Origin: Pseudoduganella sp.
GTDB taxonomy: Bacteria; Pseudomonadota; Gammaproteobacteria; Burkholderiales; Burkholderiaceae_D
DNA: 60,272 bases
NCBI GenBank assembly: GCA_021323265.1
Contig: JAJTCO010000012.1
Span: 1 to 60,272, forward strand
Direction of reading: 5' to 3'
Part shown: piece by piece, positions 18,407 through 26,475 of the stretch
Position numbering within the stretch: position 1 is the first letter of the stretch
Layout: every line of letters begins with the position of its first letter
Made by a program: the position numbers and the translations under genes
Notes under the pieces: generated by a model
Told to the model about the DNA's origin: nothing
Database searches by the model: none
Seen by the model: the letters and a program-made list of their open reading frames with translations, nothing else

Positions 18407-18478
18407 CATTTGACGCCAAATAAGCTTGCCGACAACTAAACTGGTGGCAAGCTGCGGTCAGGAATGCACTTCACCGGA

Positions 18479-19834
18479 TTATCGCTTCCAGCTCGTCGCG
18501 CCAGTGATCGTGGTGCCCGGGTAGGAGGAGTTCTTAAATACATAGGCCGCCTCTTCTACGTTGCTACCACTCAGATAGCCGCGGATCGACGTCGCGGTGC
18601 CCATATCGTTGAGCATCGTCCCCTTCAGGTCGATCACGCCACGGCCATTCACATTATATTGGGCGCCGCCACCCGAAATGGCCAGGCTGGTGTTAAAGCT
18701 GCGGTTTGCGAAATTAATATCCAGTTTGCCGGAGTCGATTGCCCCTTGTATTTCCACGCTATCGGTCTTCTGGATATGGACCTCGCTGCCGGCCAGGGTG
18801 AAGGCAACCGTTCCTTCGCGCGGCATTACCAGCGTTGCCCCTTTCATTCTGGCAATTGCATACCGGTCGACGAAGATCGGGTTGTCTGTATTTTTCTCGG
18901 CAATACTATCCGGCATTACAGCAGCGCCAGCCACGTTCGACCAGCGCCCCCAGAACACTTCCTGCTGCTTGGGCGGGAACACTACCGGCGGCGGCACGTT
19001 CTCGACCACAGGCGGTATGGTGGTAATGGGCGGATTGGTCGGCGTAGGTTTGCCCTCGTCCTTGTCCTTGTCGTCGACCGCCGGCCGCACAGCGTCCAGC
19101 GATGCCTGCAGGCGTTGCGGATCCAGGTTGACGGCCGGCGCGCTCAGGTTGGTCGCGGCGCCACTCACCTTGCCCACCGGCTCATCCGCCCGCGGCTTTT
19201 CGGTCTGATCCGGCACCAGGCTCGGATTATTCAGCAGTTGCGGCGCATTCTGACCACGTTGCAGTTGCAACAGCATGCCAGCCTGGCCGGCGAACAGTTC
19301 CCGGCTGGCAGGGCCTTCGCATGGCCCCAGGCCGTCCGCCGTACAATTGCCGCCCAGGGCGCTCATGACGACGCCGCCCGACATGACCGACACGCGCGAC
19401 GTCAGATTGTCCGTATATACAGTAAAGTCCGTGCCACGCACCCCGATGGCGGCGACCGGCGTATTGAAGCGGAAATTCTGGCGGGCGTTTTTCACGCCCT
19501 GGCCGGAAATGGCCCGCGCCACGCCATTCAGCAGCTCCAGTTTGACCTTGGTGTTCGATGGATTGGCTTTGTCGATGGTATAGCTGGTCACGCGCGCCTT
19601 GCTGTTCGGGCGCAGGATCAGGAAGCCATCGTCGATGGTCTTCACATATACATAACCATCGCCGCCGGTCGACAATTCGTCGCCTTCGTTGACGACAGCG
19701 TCGCGCACCGCCGCCTTGCCCGCAATCTGGACCTGGCCGTTGGTGAGGATGACGCGCCCCGCTTCACCGGCCCAGGCCAGGGAAGTCGTGGCAGTCATCA
19801 GCAGGCTGGCTGCAATCAAATGGTTACGTAGCAT
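18479..19834 (-). CDS. FecR-domain exported protein
   Basis: The protein has 451 residues. A signal peptide (about 1-22, SLAWA-GEAG) leads to a FecR-type beta domain (about 25-180) with VRDAVVNEGDELSTGGDGYVYV and the conserved NTPVAAIGVRGTDFTV. A Pro-rich linker (about 250-290) joins it to a C-terminal beta domain. FecR domains of this soluble type are periplasmic or surface-associated. This one has no cytoplasmic anti-sigma helix, and no sigma factor lies nearby. The start is the ATG at 19834, with GAGGAG upstream; an ATG seven codons earlier lacks a ribosome site. It is divergent from the CHASE2 cyclase operon, a pairing seen in other proteobacteria. A CRP-like site lies in the shared promoter region. 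Confidence 0.88.
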   Translation of the reverse strand: MLRNHLIAASLLMTATTSLAWAGEAGRVILTNGQVQIAGKAAVRDAVVNEGDELSTGGDGYVYVKTIDDGFLILRPNSKARVTSYTIDKANPSNTKVKLELLNGVARAISGQGVKNARQNFRFNTPVAAIGVRGTDFTVYTDNLTSRVSVMSGGVVMSALGGNCTADGLGPCEGPASRELFAGQAGMLLQLQRGQNAPQLLNNPSLVPDQTEKPRADEPVGKVSGAATNLSAPAVNLDPQRLQASLDAVRPAVDDKDKDEGKPTPTNPPITTIPPVVENVPPPVVFPPKQQEVFWGRWSNVAGAAVMPDSIAEKNTDNPIFVDRYAIARMKGATLVMPREGTVAFTLAGSEVHIQKTDSVEIQGAIDSGKLDINFANRSFNTSLAISGGGAQYNVNGRGVIDLKGTMLNDMGTATSIRGYLSGSNVEEAAYVFKNSSYPGTTITGATSWKR

Positions 19835-19853
19835 AAATTTCTCCTCATGCTGC

Positions 19854-19895
19854 ATTGTGCGCTACTGGGGACAGATTGCTGTGATCGGCGTCACA
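19854..19895 (-). promoter_or_regulatory. CRP-like site and promoter of fecR in the divergent fecR/cyclase region
   Basis: A perfect TGTGA-TCGGCG-TCACA lies at 19880-19895. On the minus strand CACAAT (19859-19854) follows after 20 bases, close to class II geometry, and the fecR start is about 20 bases beyond. On the plus strand a TATACT at 19961-19966 with a poor -35 could serve the cyclase operon. The CRP-like site would then be centred near -85 of that promoter, so one site might act on both genes. Confidence 0.75.
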
Positions 19896-20001
19896 TATTA
19901 CAACTGTTACAGCTCGTTACACGCGAAAATCAGCTTTTTCCCGCTCCCTCCGCCAGCGGTTATACTAGCAATTTATTCATCACTGTATTCTGCCTGCAAC
20001 A

Positions 20002-21867
20002 ATGGCGCTGCGCGTCGACGAACTTATGACAATTCCGGCAAAACTGCGCGCCCATTTCAGCAATAAACTCCTCTCCCGCTCCCTGATTGCCGCCACGGCC
20101 GTGGCCCTGTGCGCCTGGCCGCAACTGCCCGGGGCGCCAACCTGGCTGCAACTGGGAAACGAGTGGCTGCGCGATCGCATCGTACAGTTGCAGGCCGTCG
20201 AGAAACATGATCCGCGCATCCTGGTCGTCGACATTGACGAAACCAGCCTGGCGCGCCAGCCGTGGCCTTGGCCGCGCAGCCGCATCGCGGAAATGGTTGA
20301 GGAATTGCTGGCCGCCGGCGCCAAGGGTGTCGCGCTCGACATCTTCCTGGAAAAGCCGGCCGACGCCGATGGCGACGCCCGCCTGGCGCTGATGTCCCGG
20401 CATGCTCCCCTGGTGCTGGCACAAATGTTCGATTATGTGGAACGCCCCACCCCGCTGGCCGGCGCTTTCGTGGGCGGAGGCATTCCAGCGCGCGCGGCGG
20501 GCGATGCGGTGCCCGCGTACGGCTACCTTGGCAACCACGCCGGCCTGCAGCAGGCGCGATACTTCGGCAATATTGGCGTCGTGCCCGATCCCGATGGCGT
20601 GTTGCGCCGCGTGCCCATGGCGACCTGGTACCAGGGCCGGCTCTACCCCACCCTGTCGCGCGCCCTGCTCGACTGCTGCAGCGGCGCCGCGGCGCAGCCC
20701 TTGCAAGGCGGGCACGTGCGCGTTCCCTATGGCCGGACCTGGGAATCGTACGACGTCGCCAAAGCGGCCGACCTGCTCGAAGGGCGCGTGGGCCCCGAGC
20801 ATATCCAAGGCCGCCTGGTGCTGGTCGGGTCCTCCTCGCTGAGCATCGGCGACCGCGTGGCAACTCCGCTCGGCGCCTCCACCGCGGGCCTGCTGGTGCA
20901 CGCGGCCATGCTGAGCGCCCAACTCGACGCGCGTGCCGGCCTGGCCCCGGCCAGCTGGCCGGGCGCCGCCATGGCCCTGCTGTTCACCCTGGGCGTCGTG
21001 CTCCTTGCCAGCTACACCCTGCCACGCCTGTCGGCCGTGGCCAATGCCGGCATGCTGGCTGCGGCCGCCGTGGGGTGGCTGGTACTGGCGTGGCTGATCG
21101 CGCCGCACGATCCGGAGGTGGCACTGGCGGCCCCCTTATTCTCCCTTTTATTCATGCTGGCGGTGGCCGTACCGTTCCACTGGCAGCAGGCGCAAGTACG
21201 TTCGCGCCAACTGCTGGGTACCTTGCGCCAATATGTCGCCAATTCGGTGGTCGACGAACTGTTGCGCAGTGACCTGAAAGACCCGCTGGCGCCGCGCCTG
21301 TTGCAAGTTACCACCCTGATTGCCGACATGGAGGGCTACACTACGCAGGTCGAATCGCTGTCGCTGGAGGAAGCGGCCAAGCTGACCACCGATTTTCTGG
21401 ATTGCCTGACCCGGCCCGTGCTGGAAATGCAAGGTACGCTGGACAAATACACCGGCGACGGCCTGGTGGCCTTTTGGGGCGCCCCCTTGCCGAACGAGGA
21501 ACACGCCGACCTGGCGCTGGATGCCGCACAGCGCATCCTGCTGGAGGTGGAACGCTTCAGCCAGTTGCGTGCGCAGCGCGGCTTGCCGCCCCTGCGCGTG
21601 CGCATCGGCATCGAGAGTGGCGCCGCCATGGCGGGCGATTACGGCACCAGTTTCCGCAGCATTTACACCGCTGTGGGGGATAGCGTGAATACCGCGTCGC
21701 GCCTGGAACAGGCCGGACGCGATTACCCCTATTCCGTGATCATTGGCGAAGGGACGGTGGCGCGTGCACGCCGCCATCGTTTCCTGCCGCTGGGCGAGCG
21801 CCAATTGCGCGGCAAGGAGAAACCAATCAAGGTCTATACGCTCGATACGCTGGAGGCGCAACGATGA
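20002..21867 (+). CDS. CHASE2-domain class III adenylate cyclase
   Basis: This 621-residue membrane protein makes a cyclic nucleotide in response to a periplasmic signal. After one N-terminal membrane segment comes a CHASE2 sensor domain (about 50-300, ILVVDIDETSLARQPWPWPR, GVALDIFLEKP). Three membrane helices follow (about 318-395), then a class III cyclase domain (about 430-620). Catalytic residues are complete: metal aspartates Asp442 and Asp486, purine-selecting Lys482 (DKYTGDG) and Thr556 (YTAVGDSVN), and transition-state Asn563 and Arg567. Lys plus Thr favours ATP as substrate. The start may be the ATG at 20026 instead; neither has a strong ribosome site. It is the first gene of an operon that also encodes a Crp/Fnr protein. 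Confidence 0.93.
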   Translation: MALRVDELMTIPAKLRAHFSNKLLSRSLIAATAVALCAWPQLPGAPTWLQLGNEWLRDRIVQLQAVEKHDPRILVVDIDETSLARQPWPWPRSRIAEMVEELLAAGAKGVALDIFLEKPADADGDARLALMSRHAPLVLAQMFDYVERPTPLAGAFVGGGIPARAAGDAVPAYGYLGNHAGLQQARYFGNIGVVPDPDGVLRRVPMATWYQGRLYPTLSRALLDCCSGAAAQPLQGGHVRVPYGRTWESYDVAKAADLLEGRVGPEHIQGRLVLVGSSSLSIGDRVATPLGASTAGLLVHAAMLSAQLDARAGLAPASWPGAAMALLFTLGVVLLASYTLPRLSAVANAGMLAAAAVGWLVLAWLIAPHDPEVALAAPLFSLLFMLAVAVPFHWQQAQVRSRQLLGTLRQYVANSVVDELLRSDLKDPLAPRLLQVTTLIADMEGYTTQVESLSLEEAAKLTTDFLDCLTRPVLEMQGTLDKYTGDGLVAFWGAPLPNEEHADLALDAAQRILLEVERFSQLRAQRGLPPLRVRIGIESGAAMAGDYGTSFRSIYTAVGDSVNTASRLEQAGRDYPYSVIIGEGTVARARRHRFLPLGERQLRGKEKPIKVYTLDTLEAQR

Positions 21868-23165
21868 GGCTGCGCACATTGCCATGGCTGCTGTGGGCGG
21901 TACTGCTCGGCGCGCCGCTGCTGGCCGCTGCGCAATCGGGACCGGCCGATGCCGCGGCGGCCCTGCCTGCCGAGGGCGCCGATGCGGCCGGCGCTGCCGA
22001 TTACGAGCCCGTGCGGCAGGAATTCCTGTACCGCCAGGCCTTGCAAGCCGTGGCGGAGAACCGCCTGGAGGATGCGGCAGCCCTGCTGGAGCGTTTCATC
22101 ATCGACGAGCCGCGCCATGCTGGTGCATTCCTGGAACTGGCGTTGGCGCATTGCGGCCTCGGCAACAAAGAGCAAGCGCTGAAGCTGTTTGCTACCATTG
22201 AAGAACGTTTCCAGCCGCCGCCCGGCATCATGGAAGTGATCCAGCAGGGGCGCGCCACCGGCTGCGCACGCAAGGCGGAGCGGCCCGCCAGCTGGCTGTT
22301 CAGCGTCGGACGCGGACGCGACAACAATGTCAACCAGGGCACCAGCAATCCGAACTTCACGATTGGCACCGGCAGCAACCAGAGCACGCGCGAACTGGAC
22401 GCGGAGTTCCTGCCGCAGGCGGACAGTTTTTCGATGGTGAGCGCGTCCTATGTGCGGCCGCTGACGAGCCGCGGCACGCTCGGTATCGTGCAGGCTGCGG
22501 CGCGGCGTCACGACCATTTGCATGAGCAGGACAGCAATTCGCTGTTGACCGGCCTGGAGCATTCGATGACGCTGGGCCGCTGGCGCGTCCGCGCCACCGC
22601 CGCAGTTGGCCTGACCACCCTGGATGGGCGCATGTACCAGCGCCAGCATCAGGCCCAACTGCGGGCGGCGCCGCCGATCAGCCTGCCGGAGAACATGGAC
22701 CTGGCGGCAGCCGTCAATATCAGCCATGTGGCCTATCCTACCCGCAGCACCTATGACTCCAACACCGTCGAGGCCAGCCTGATCCTGACCCAGCGCAGCC
22801 AGCGCGCGCATCGGCAATTCACGCTGAGCCGGCTGCACGACCACGGCAAGGCATTGCGTCCGGGCGGCGACCGTGACGGCTGGTTTGCCAACGCGCAGTG
22901 GTACACGGCGCTGCGCTCCGGCCTGTATGCCGATGCCAACCTGTCGCATCAGTACTGGCGGGGCGAGCGGAACTATTCGCCCGACCTGATCGAGGTGGCA
23001 CGGCGCCAGAACACCACCACCGCACGCGCAGCCTTGCAGTGGTATGTCCAGCCGAACCTGAGCCTCCACCTGGAGGGCCGCATGGTGCGCAACCGTGAGA
23101 ACATCTCGCTGTTCCAATATAATAGCCGCGCGCTGCAATTGAGCTTGCGCTGGGATAATCTCTGA
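21864..23165 (+). CDS. Exported TPR plus beta-barrel outer-membrane protein
   Basis: The protein has 433 residues with a signal peptide (about 1-23). TPR-like helices span about 50-125 (EFLYRQALQAVAENRLEDAA, LLERFIIDEPRHAGAFLELA). The rest is a series of amphipathic strands (SVGRGRDNNVNQGTSNPNF, GTLGIVQAAARRHDHLHEQD) ending in an aromatic-rich strand SLRWDNL, as expected of a barrel. The TPR-then-barrel layout resembles Slam/DUF560 surface-lipoprotein assembly proteins, but I cannot assign it firmly. Its start overlaps the cyclase stop by 4 bases (ATGA), so the two are translationally coupled. The role in the signalling operon is unknown; it may handle or sense the surface layer. Confidence 0.75.
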   Translation: MRLRTLPWLLWAVLLGAPLLAAAQSGPADAAAALPAEGADAAGAADYEPVRQEFLYRQALQAVAENRLEDAAALLERFIIDEPRHAGAFLELALAHCGLGNKEQALKLFATIEERFQPPPGIMEVIQQGRATGCARKAERPASWLFSVGRGRDNNVNQGTSNPNFTIGTGSNQSTRELDAEFLPQADSFSMVSASYVRPLTSRGTLGIVQAAARRHDHLHEQDSNSLLTGLEHSMTLGRWRVRATAAVGLTTLDGRMYQRQHQAQLRAAPPISLPENMDLAAAVNISHVAYPTRSTYDSNTVEASLILTQRSQRAHRQFTLSRLHDHGKALRPGGDRDGWFANAQWYTALRSGLYADANLSHQYWRGERNYSPDLIEVARRQNTTTARAALQWYVQPNLSLHLEGRMVRNRENISLFQYNSRALQLSLRWDNL

Positions 23166-23173
23166 GAGCGCGA

Positions 23174-23500
23174 ATGAACTGGGAAGTTGTTGTTTTTGCA
23201 CTCGCCATGGCCGGCGTGACCGCGGGCTGTCTGGCGCCTGCCGGCTGGCTGCCGGTGCTCAAGCATGACAAGCTGCTGCACTTCCTCGCCTTCGCCTTGC
23301 TGACCTCGCTGGCGGCGCTTGCCTTGCCGGACTGGACACTGTGGCCATGGTGCCTGCTGGGGCTGCTCTTGGCGGGCTGGCTGATCGAGGTCTTGCAAAA
23401 GCTGGTGCCCGGCCGTAATTTCTGCTGGAAGGACATGGCGGCCAATGCGGCCGGCATTGCCAGCGTTGCCGCAGTGGTGCTGCTGATACGGGCTTTTTGA
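23174..23500 (+). CDS. VanZ-like small membrane protein
   Basis: This 108-residue protein has about three or four hydrophobic helices. The VanZ-like signature is clear: KHDKLLHFLAFALLT, then EVLQKLVPGRNFCWKDMAAN near the C-terminus. Proteins of this family occur widely near envelope-polysaccharide genes and their biochemical role is unknown. It starts 8 bases after the TPR/barrel gene and ends 4 bases before the Crp gene, so it belongs to the cyclase operon. Confidence 0.85.
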   Translation: MNWEVVVFALAMAGVTAGCLAPAGWLPVLKHDKLLHFLAFALLTSLAALALPDWTLWPWCLLGLLLAGWLIEVLQKLVPGRNFCWKDMAANAAGIASVAAVVLLIRAF

Positions 23501-23504
23501 CTCT

Positions 23505-24269
23505 ATGACAACAGGCAAGAAAAAACTGCAGGACGCGGAAGACCTGGTGCCGGCAGCGGAGGCGGCCAAGGTAGCTGCGCCGGGCGAGCAACAGGTCAAC
23601 CTGCAAATCCACCTGCGGAAGATCCCGCTGCTGTCCGAACTGAACGACGAAGAGATCCTGCGCATCAAGCCGGACTTCCGCATCCGCCAGTATGCCAAGC
23701 GCGACATCGTGCTGCAAAAGGGCGCGCCGGGCGACAGTCTGCTGTTCCTGCTAAGCGGTTCCCTGCAGGTGGTGGACATCACGGAAGATGGCCGCGCCAT
23801 CGGCTTGCGCATGCTGCAGCCGGGGGACTTCTTTGGCGAGATCGCCGTCATCAACGGCTCGATGCGTTCGGCGTCCGTGGTGGCGCTGACGCCGGTACTG
23901 GTGGCCCTGCTGCCGCGCGCCACGGCGCTACACTTGTTTTCCCACTCGCCTTCCGTGGCCAACCGCATGCTGCGCTTCCTGGCCGAAAAAGTGCAGCGGG
24001 ATTCGGAATTCCGCGCCTTGTTGTCGATCCATAATACGGCCAAGCGCATCTACACCTTTATCGACTTGCTGAAGAAGCCGGAAGGCGATGGGCAGGCCGT
24101 GGTGGAGAACTTGCCGACCCACCAAGATATCGCCAACATGATCAATACCAGCCGCGAGACCGTGACGCGCACCTTGCTGGCACTCACGCAGCAAGGAATT
24201 ATCCAGAAGGGCCAGCATCGCCTGATCATCGTGCGGCCGGATGCGTTACAAAAGCTGGTGCAGTCCTGA
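23505..24269 (+). CDS. Crp/Fnr-family transcription regulator
   Basis: The protein has 254 residues. The N-terminal cyclic-nucleotide-binding domain has the phosphate-cassette residues of CRP: FFGEIAVINGSMRSAS, with Gly111, Glu112, Arg121 and Ser122. The C-terminal winged helix (about 200-245) has the recognition helix SRETVTRTLLAL. Its Arg217, Glu218 and Arg222 match Arg180, Glu181 and Arg185 of E. coli CRP, which read the TGTGA half-site. No Fnr-type N-terminal cysteines are present. An extra N-terminal arm of about 30 residues is present. It is the last gene of the cyclase operon, which suggests that the cyclase product is its ligand. The three perfect CRP-like sites nearby are its probable targets. 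Confidence 0.93.
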   Translation: MTTGKKKLQDAEDLVPAAEAAKVAAPGEQQVNLQIHLRKIPLLSELNDEEILRIKPDFRIRQYAKRDIVLQKGAPGDSLLFLLSGSLQVVDITEDGRAIGLRMLQPGDFFGEIAVINGSMRSASVVALTPVLVALLPRATALHLFSHSPSVANRMLRFLAEKVQRDSEFRALLSIHNTAKRIYTFIDLLKKPEGDGQAVVENLPTHQDIANMINTSRETVTRTLLALTQQGIIQKGQHRLIIVRPDALQKLVQS

Positions 24270-24290
24270 ACTGGCGGTCTGCGGACTCTA

Positions 24291-24340
24291 CCCCGGTAAA
24301 CCAGGGTCTGACCCTGCGGGTCTGACCCCGGTTTACCGGG
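24291..24340. repeat. Palindromic dispersed repeat after the cyclase operon
   Basis: An 11-bp inverted repeat CCCGGTAAACC (24292-24302) and GGTTTACCGGG (24330-24340) encloses two direct copies of GGGTCTGACCC (24304-24314, 24318-24328). A related element, CCCGGTAAACCAGGGT, recurs at about 56579. The hairpin may also help end transcription of the cyclase operon, although it lacks a U-tract. Confidence 0.7.
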
Positions 24341-24416
24341 TTTGGGGTTCATCCGCTGCCGGCCCTCACTCACTTACGTTTGGACACAAAGCTGCGAAAG
24401 GGATAAAAGTTGCTGG

Positions 24417-24425
24417 TGGTATAAT
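24417..24425 (+). promoter_or_regulatory. Extended -10 promoter of the O-antigen export operon
   Basis: TGG-TATAAT is a perfect -10 hexamer with the TGn extension, and there is no good -35. It lies 30 bases before the ATG of the permease gene at 24455. Confidence 0.6.
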
Positions 24426-24454
24426 GCCCCCCTTTTGTTCAGCCCCTTTCTCCC

Positions 24455-25255
24455 ATGATTTCACGCAATATGCTGGACGGGATCTGGCGATATCGCGGCT
24501 TTATCAGCGGCAGCGTCAAACGCGAGTTCCAGGCCAAGTACCGCAATTCCCTGTTGGGCGCCACCTGGGCCATTCTGCATCCATTGGCGATGATCGTCGT
24601 CTATACCGTCATCTTTTCCCAAGTAATGGGCAATCGCCTGAAAGGCGTCGACAGCGCCTTTGCTTACAGCATCTACCTGTGCGCGGGCATGCTGACCTGG
24701 GGCCTGTTCGCCGAAATCACGGGGCGTAGCCAGTCGGTCTTCCTGGAACATGCCAACCTGCTGAAAAAACTGCAGTTCCCGCGCATCTGCCTGCCCATCG
24801 TGGTGGTGCTGAATGCGCTGGTCAATTTCAGCATCATCTTCAGCCTTTTCCTCGTCTTCTTGCTGATTTCGGGCACCTTTCCGGGTTGGGTGTTCCTGGC
24901 CATGCTGCCGGTCCTGGCGCTGCAAGTGCTGTTCTCGGTCGGCCTCGGCATGCTGCTGGGCGTACTGAATGTCTTCTTCCGCGATGTCGGCCAGTTCTTC
25001 ACCATCGCGCTGCAATTCTGGTTCTGGTTTACGCCGATCGTCTACCCGTCCAGCACCCTGCCGGACAGCGTGCGCGCATGGCTGGATTGGAACCCGATGG
25101 CCCCCGTCGTCGCTGCCTACCAGGGCATTTTCGTTGCGCACACCGTGCCGCAGTGGGGCTCGCTGCTGCCGATGGCCGTGCTGTCGCTGCTGCTGTGCGC
25201 GGCCGGCCTGCAACTGTTCCGCAAGCGGGCGGGCGAAATGGTGGATGAACTGTAA
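24455..25255 (+). CDS. wzm: ABC transporter permease for polysaccharide export (Wzm-like)
   Basis: This 266-residue ABC-2-type inner-membrane permease has about six helices. The N-terminus has the family feature LVKREFQAKYRNSLLGATWA-like sequence (here KREFQAKYRNSLLGATW), followed by LHPLAMIVVYTVIFSQVMG. The segment NVFFRDVGQFFTIALQFWFW is conserved among O-antigen and teichoic-acid exporters. Together with the adjoining ATPase it should flip a lipid-linked polysaccharide across the inner membrane. Its stop overlaps the ATPase start by one base. Confidence 0.92.
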   Translation: MISRNMLDGIWRYRGFISGSVKREFQAKYRNSLLGATWAILHPLAMIVVYTVIFSQVMGNRLKGVDSAFAYSIYLCAGMLTWGLFAEITGRSQSVFLEHANLLKKLQFPRICLPIVVVLNALVNFSIIFSLFLVFLLISGTFPGWVFLAMLPVLALQVLFSVGLGMLLGVLNVFFRDVGQFFTIALQFWFWFTPIVYPSSTLPDSVRAWLDWNPMAPVVAAYQGIFVAHTVPQWGSLLPMAVLSLLLCAAGLQLFRKRAGEMVDEL

Positions 25256-26475
25256 TGGGCACCATCATCGTCAAAAACCTGGGCAAGGCCTACAAGACCT
25301 ATGCCAATCAATGGGACCGGCTGGCCGAGTGGGTACTGCCGGGCAAGCGCGCGCGCCACAGCATCAAATGGGTGCTGCAGGATGTGCATTTCCAGCTGGC
25401 GCCAGGCGAGGCAGTCGGCATCATCGGCATCAACGGCGCCGGCAAGAGCACCTTGCTCAAACTGATCACCGGCACGGCGCAGCCGACCACGGGCAGCGTC
25501 TCGATCAGCGGCACCGTGGCGGCGCTGCTGGAACTGGGCATGGGCTTCCATCCCGATTTCACGGGGCGCCAGAACGTGTACATGGCGGGCCAGCTGCTGG
25601 GCCTGAACGCGGACGACATCACCCGGCTGATGCCGCAGATCGAGGCCTTCGCCGAAATCGGCGACTACATCGACCAGCCGGTGCGCGTCTACTCTTCCGG
25701 CATGCAGATGCGCCTTGCCTTCAGCGTGGCCACCGTACGCCGGCCCGACGTGCTGATCGTGGACGAGGCGCTGTCCGTGGGCGACGCCTACTTCCAGCAC
25801 AAGAGCTTCCAGCGCATCCGCGAATACCGCCAGCAGGGCACGACCCTGCTGATTGTCAGCCACGACCGGGCGGCCATGCAGTCGATCTGCGACCGCGCCA
25901 TCCTGCTCGACCGCGGACGCCTGGCCAAGCAGGGCACCCCGGAAGAGGTCATGGACTACTACAACGCGCTGATCGCGGAACGCGAAGGATCGACCGTGCA
26001 GCAGGTCATGACCGACGAGGGCCGGGTGCAGACCAGCTCCGGCACCGGCGAGGCAAGCGTGATCGACATCGCGCTGGAAAACGAGGCGGGCGAAGTGCAG
26101 GAAGTGCTGAACGTGGGCGTGCCGGTCACGCTGCGCATCAAGGTGCGCATCAACCGCGACGTGCCGCGCCTGGTGCTGGGCTATATGATCAAGGACCGCC
26201 TGGGCCAGCAAATCTACGGCACCAATACCCACCATATGCAGCAGCCGCTGGAGCACCTGCGCGCCGGCGAAGAACTGGAATACCGTTTCCGCTTCCCCCT
26301 CAACCTGGGCGCCGGCAGCTATTCGATCACGACCGCGCTGACCAGCAGCGAAACCCACCTGGCCGACAACTATGAATGGCGGGACCTGGCTTCCCTGTTC
26401 ATCGTCATGAACATGAACCGCCGTGAATTCGTCGGCTGCAGCTGGCTGGAACCTCAAGTGGAGATTTCACGTTGA
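25255..26475 (+). CDS. wzt: ABC transporter ATPase with C-terminal glycan-recognition domain (Wzt-like)
   Basis: The protein has 406 residues. The ATPase domain has Walker A GINGAGKST (58-66), the polysaccharide-exporter motif LLELGMGFHPDFTG, signature YSSGMQMRLAF and Walker B VLIVDEAL. Residues about 255-400 form an extra beta-sandwich like the Wzt C-terminal domain, which binds the modified non-reducing end of the chain in E. coli O8/O9a. The next gene is a methyltransferase of the kind that makes such an end cap, so the export logic is probably the same. The ATG overlaps the permease stop. Confidence 0.92.
   Translation: MGTIIVKNLGKAYKTYANQWDRLAEWVLPGKRARHSIKWVLQDVHFQLAPGEAVGIIGINGAGKSTLLKLITGTAQPTTGSVSISGTVAALLELGMGFHPDFTGRQNVYMAGQLLGLNADDITRLMPQIEAFAEIGDYIDQPVRVYSSGMQMRLAFSVATVRRPDVLIVDEALSVGDAYFQHKSFQRIREYRQQGTTLLIVSHDRAAMQSICDRAILLDRGRLAKQGTPEEVMDYYNALIAEREGSTVQQVMTDEGRVQTSSGTGEASVIDIALENEAGEVQEVLNVGVPVTLRIKVRINRDVPRLVLGYMIKDRLGQQIYGTNTHHMQQPLEHLRAGEELEYRFRFPLNLGAGSYSITTALTSSETHLADNYEWRDLASLFIVMNMNRREFVGCSWLEPQVEISR

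Larger units (their letters stand above)
18090..18478. other. 389-base intergenic region between fecR and the surface-protein gene
   Basis: No gene is seen here. From right to left it holds the fecR terminator (18371-18406), an AT-rich leader or promoter stretch with a perfect CRP-like palindrome (18215-18230), a TATACG hexamer on the minus strand (18190-18185), and the surface-protein ribosome site close to 18100. The stretch is markedly more AT-rich than the flanking genes. The minus-strand leader from the CRP-like site to the start codon is long, about 125 bases. Confidence 0.75.
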
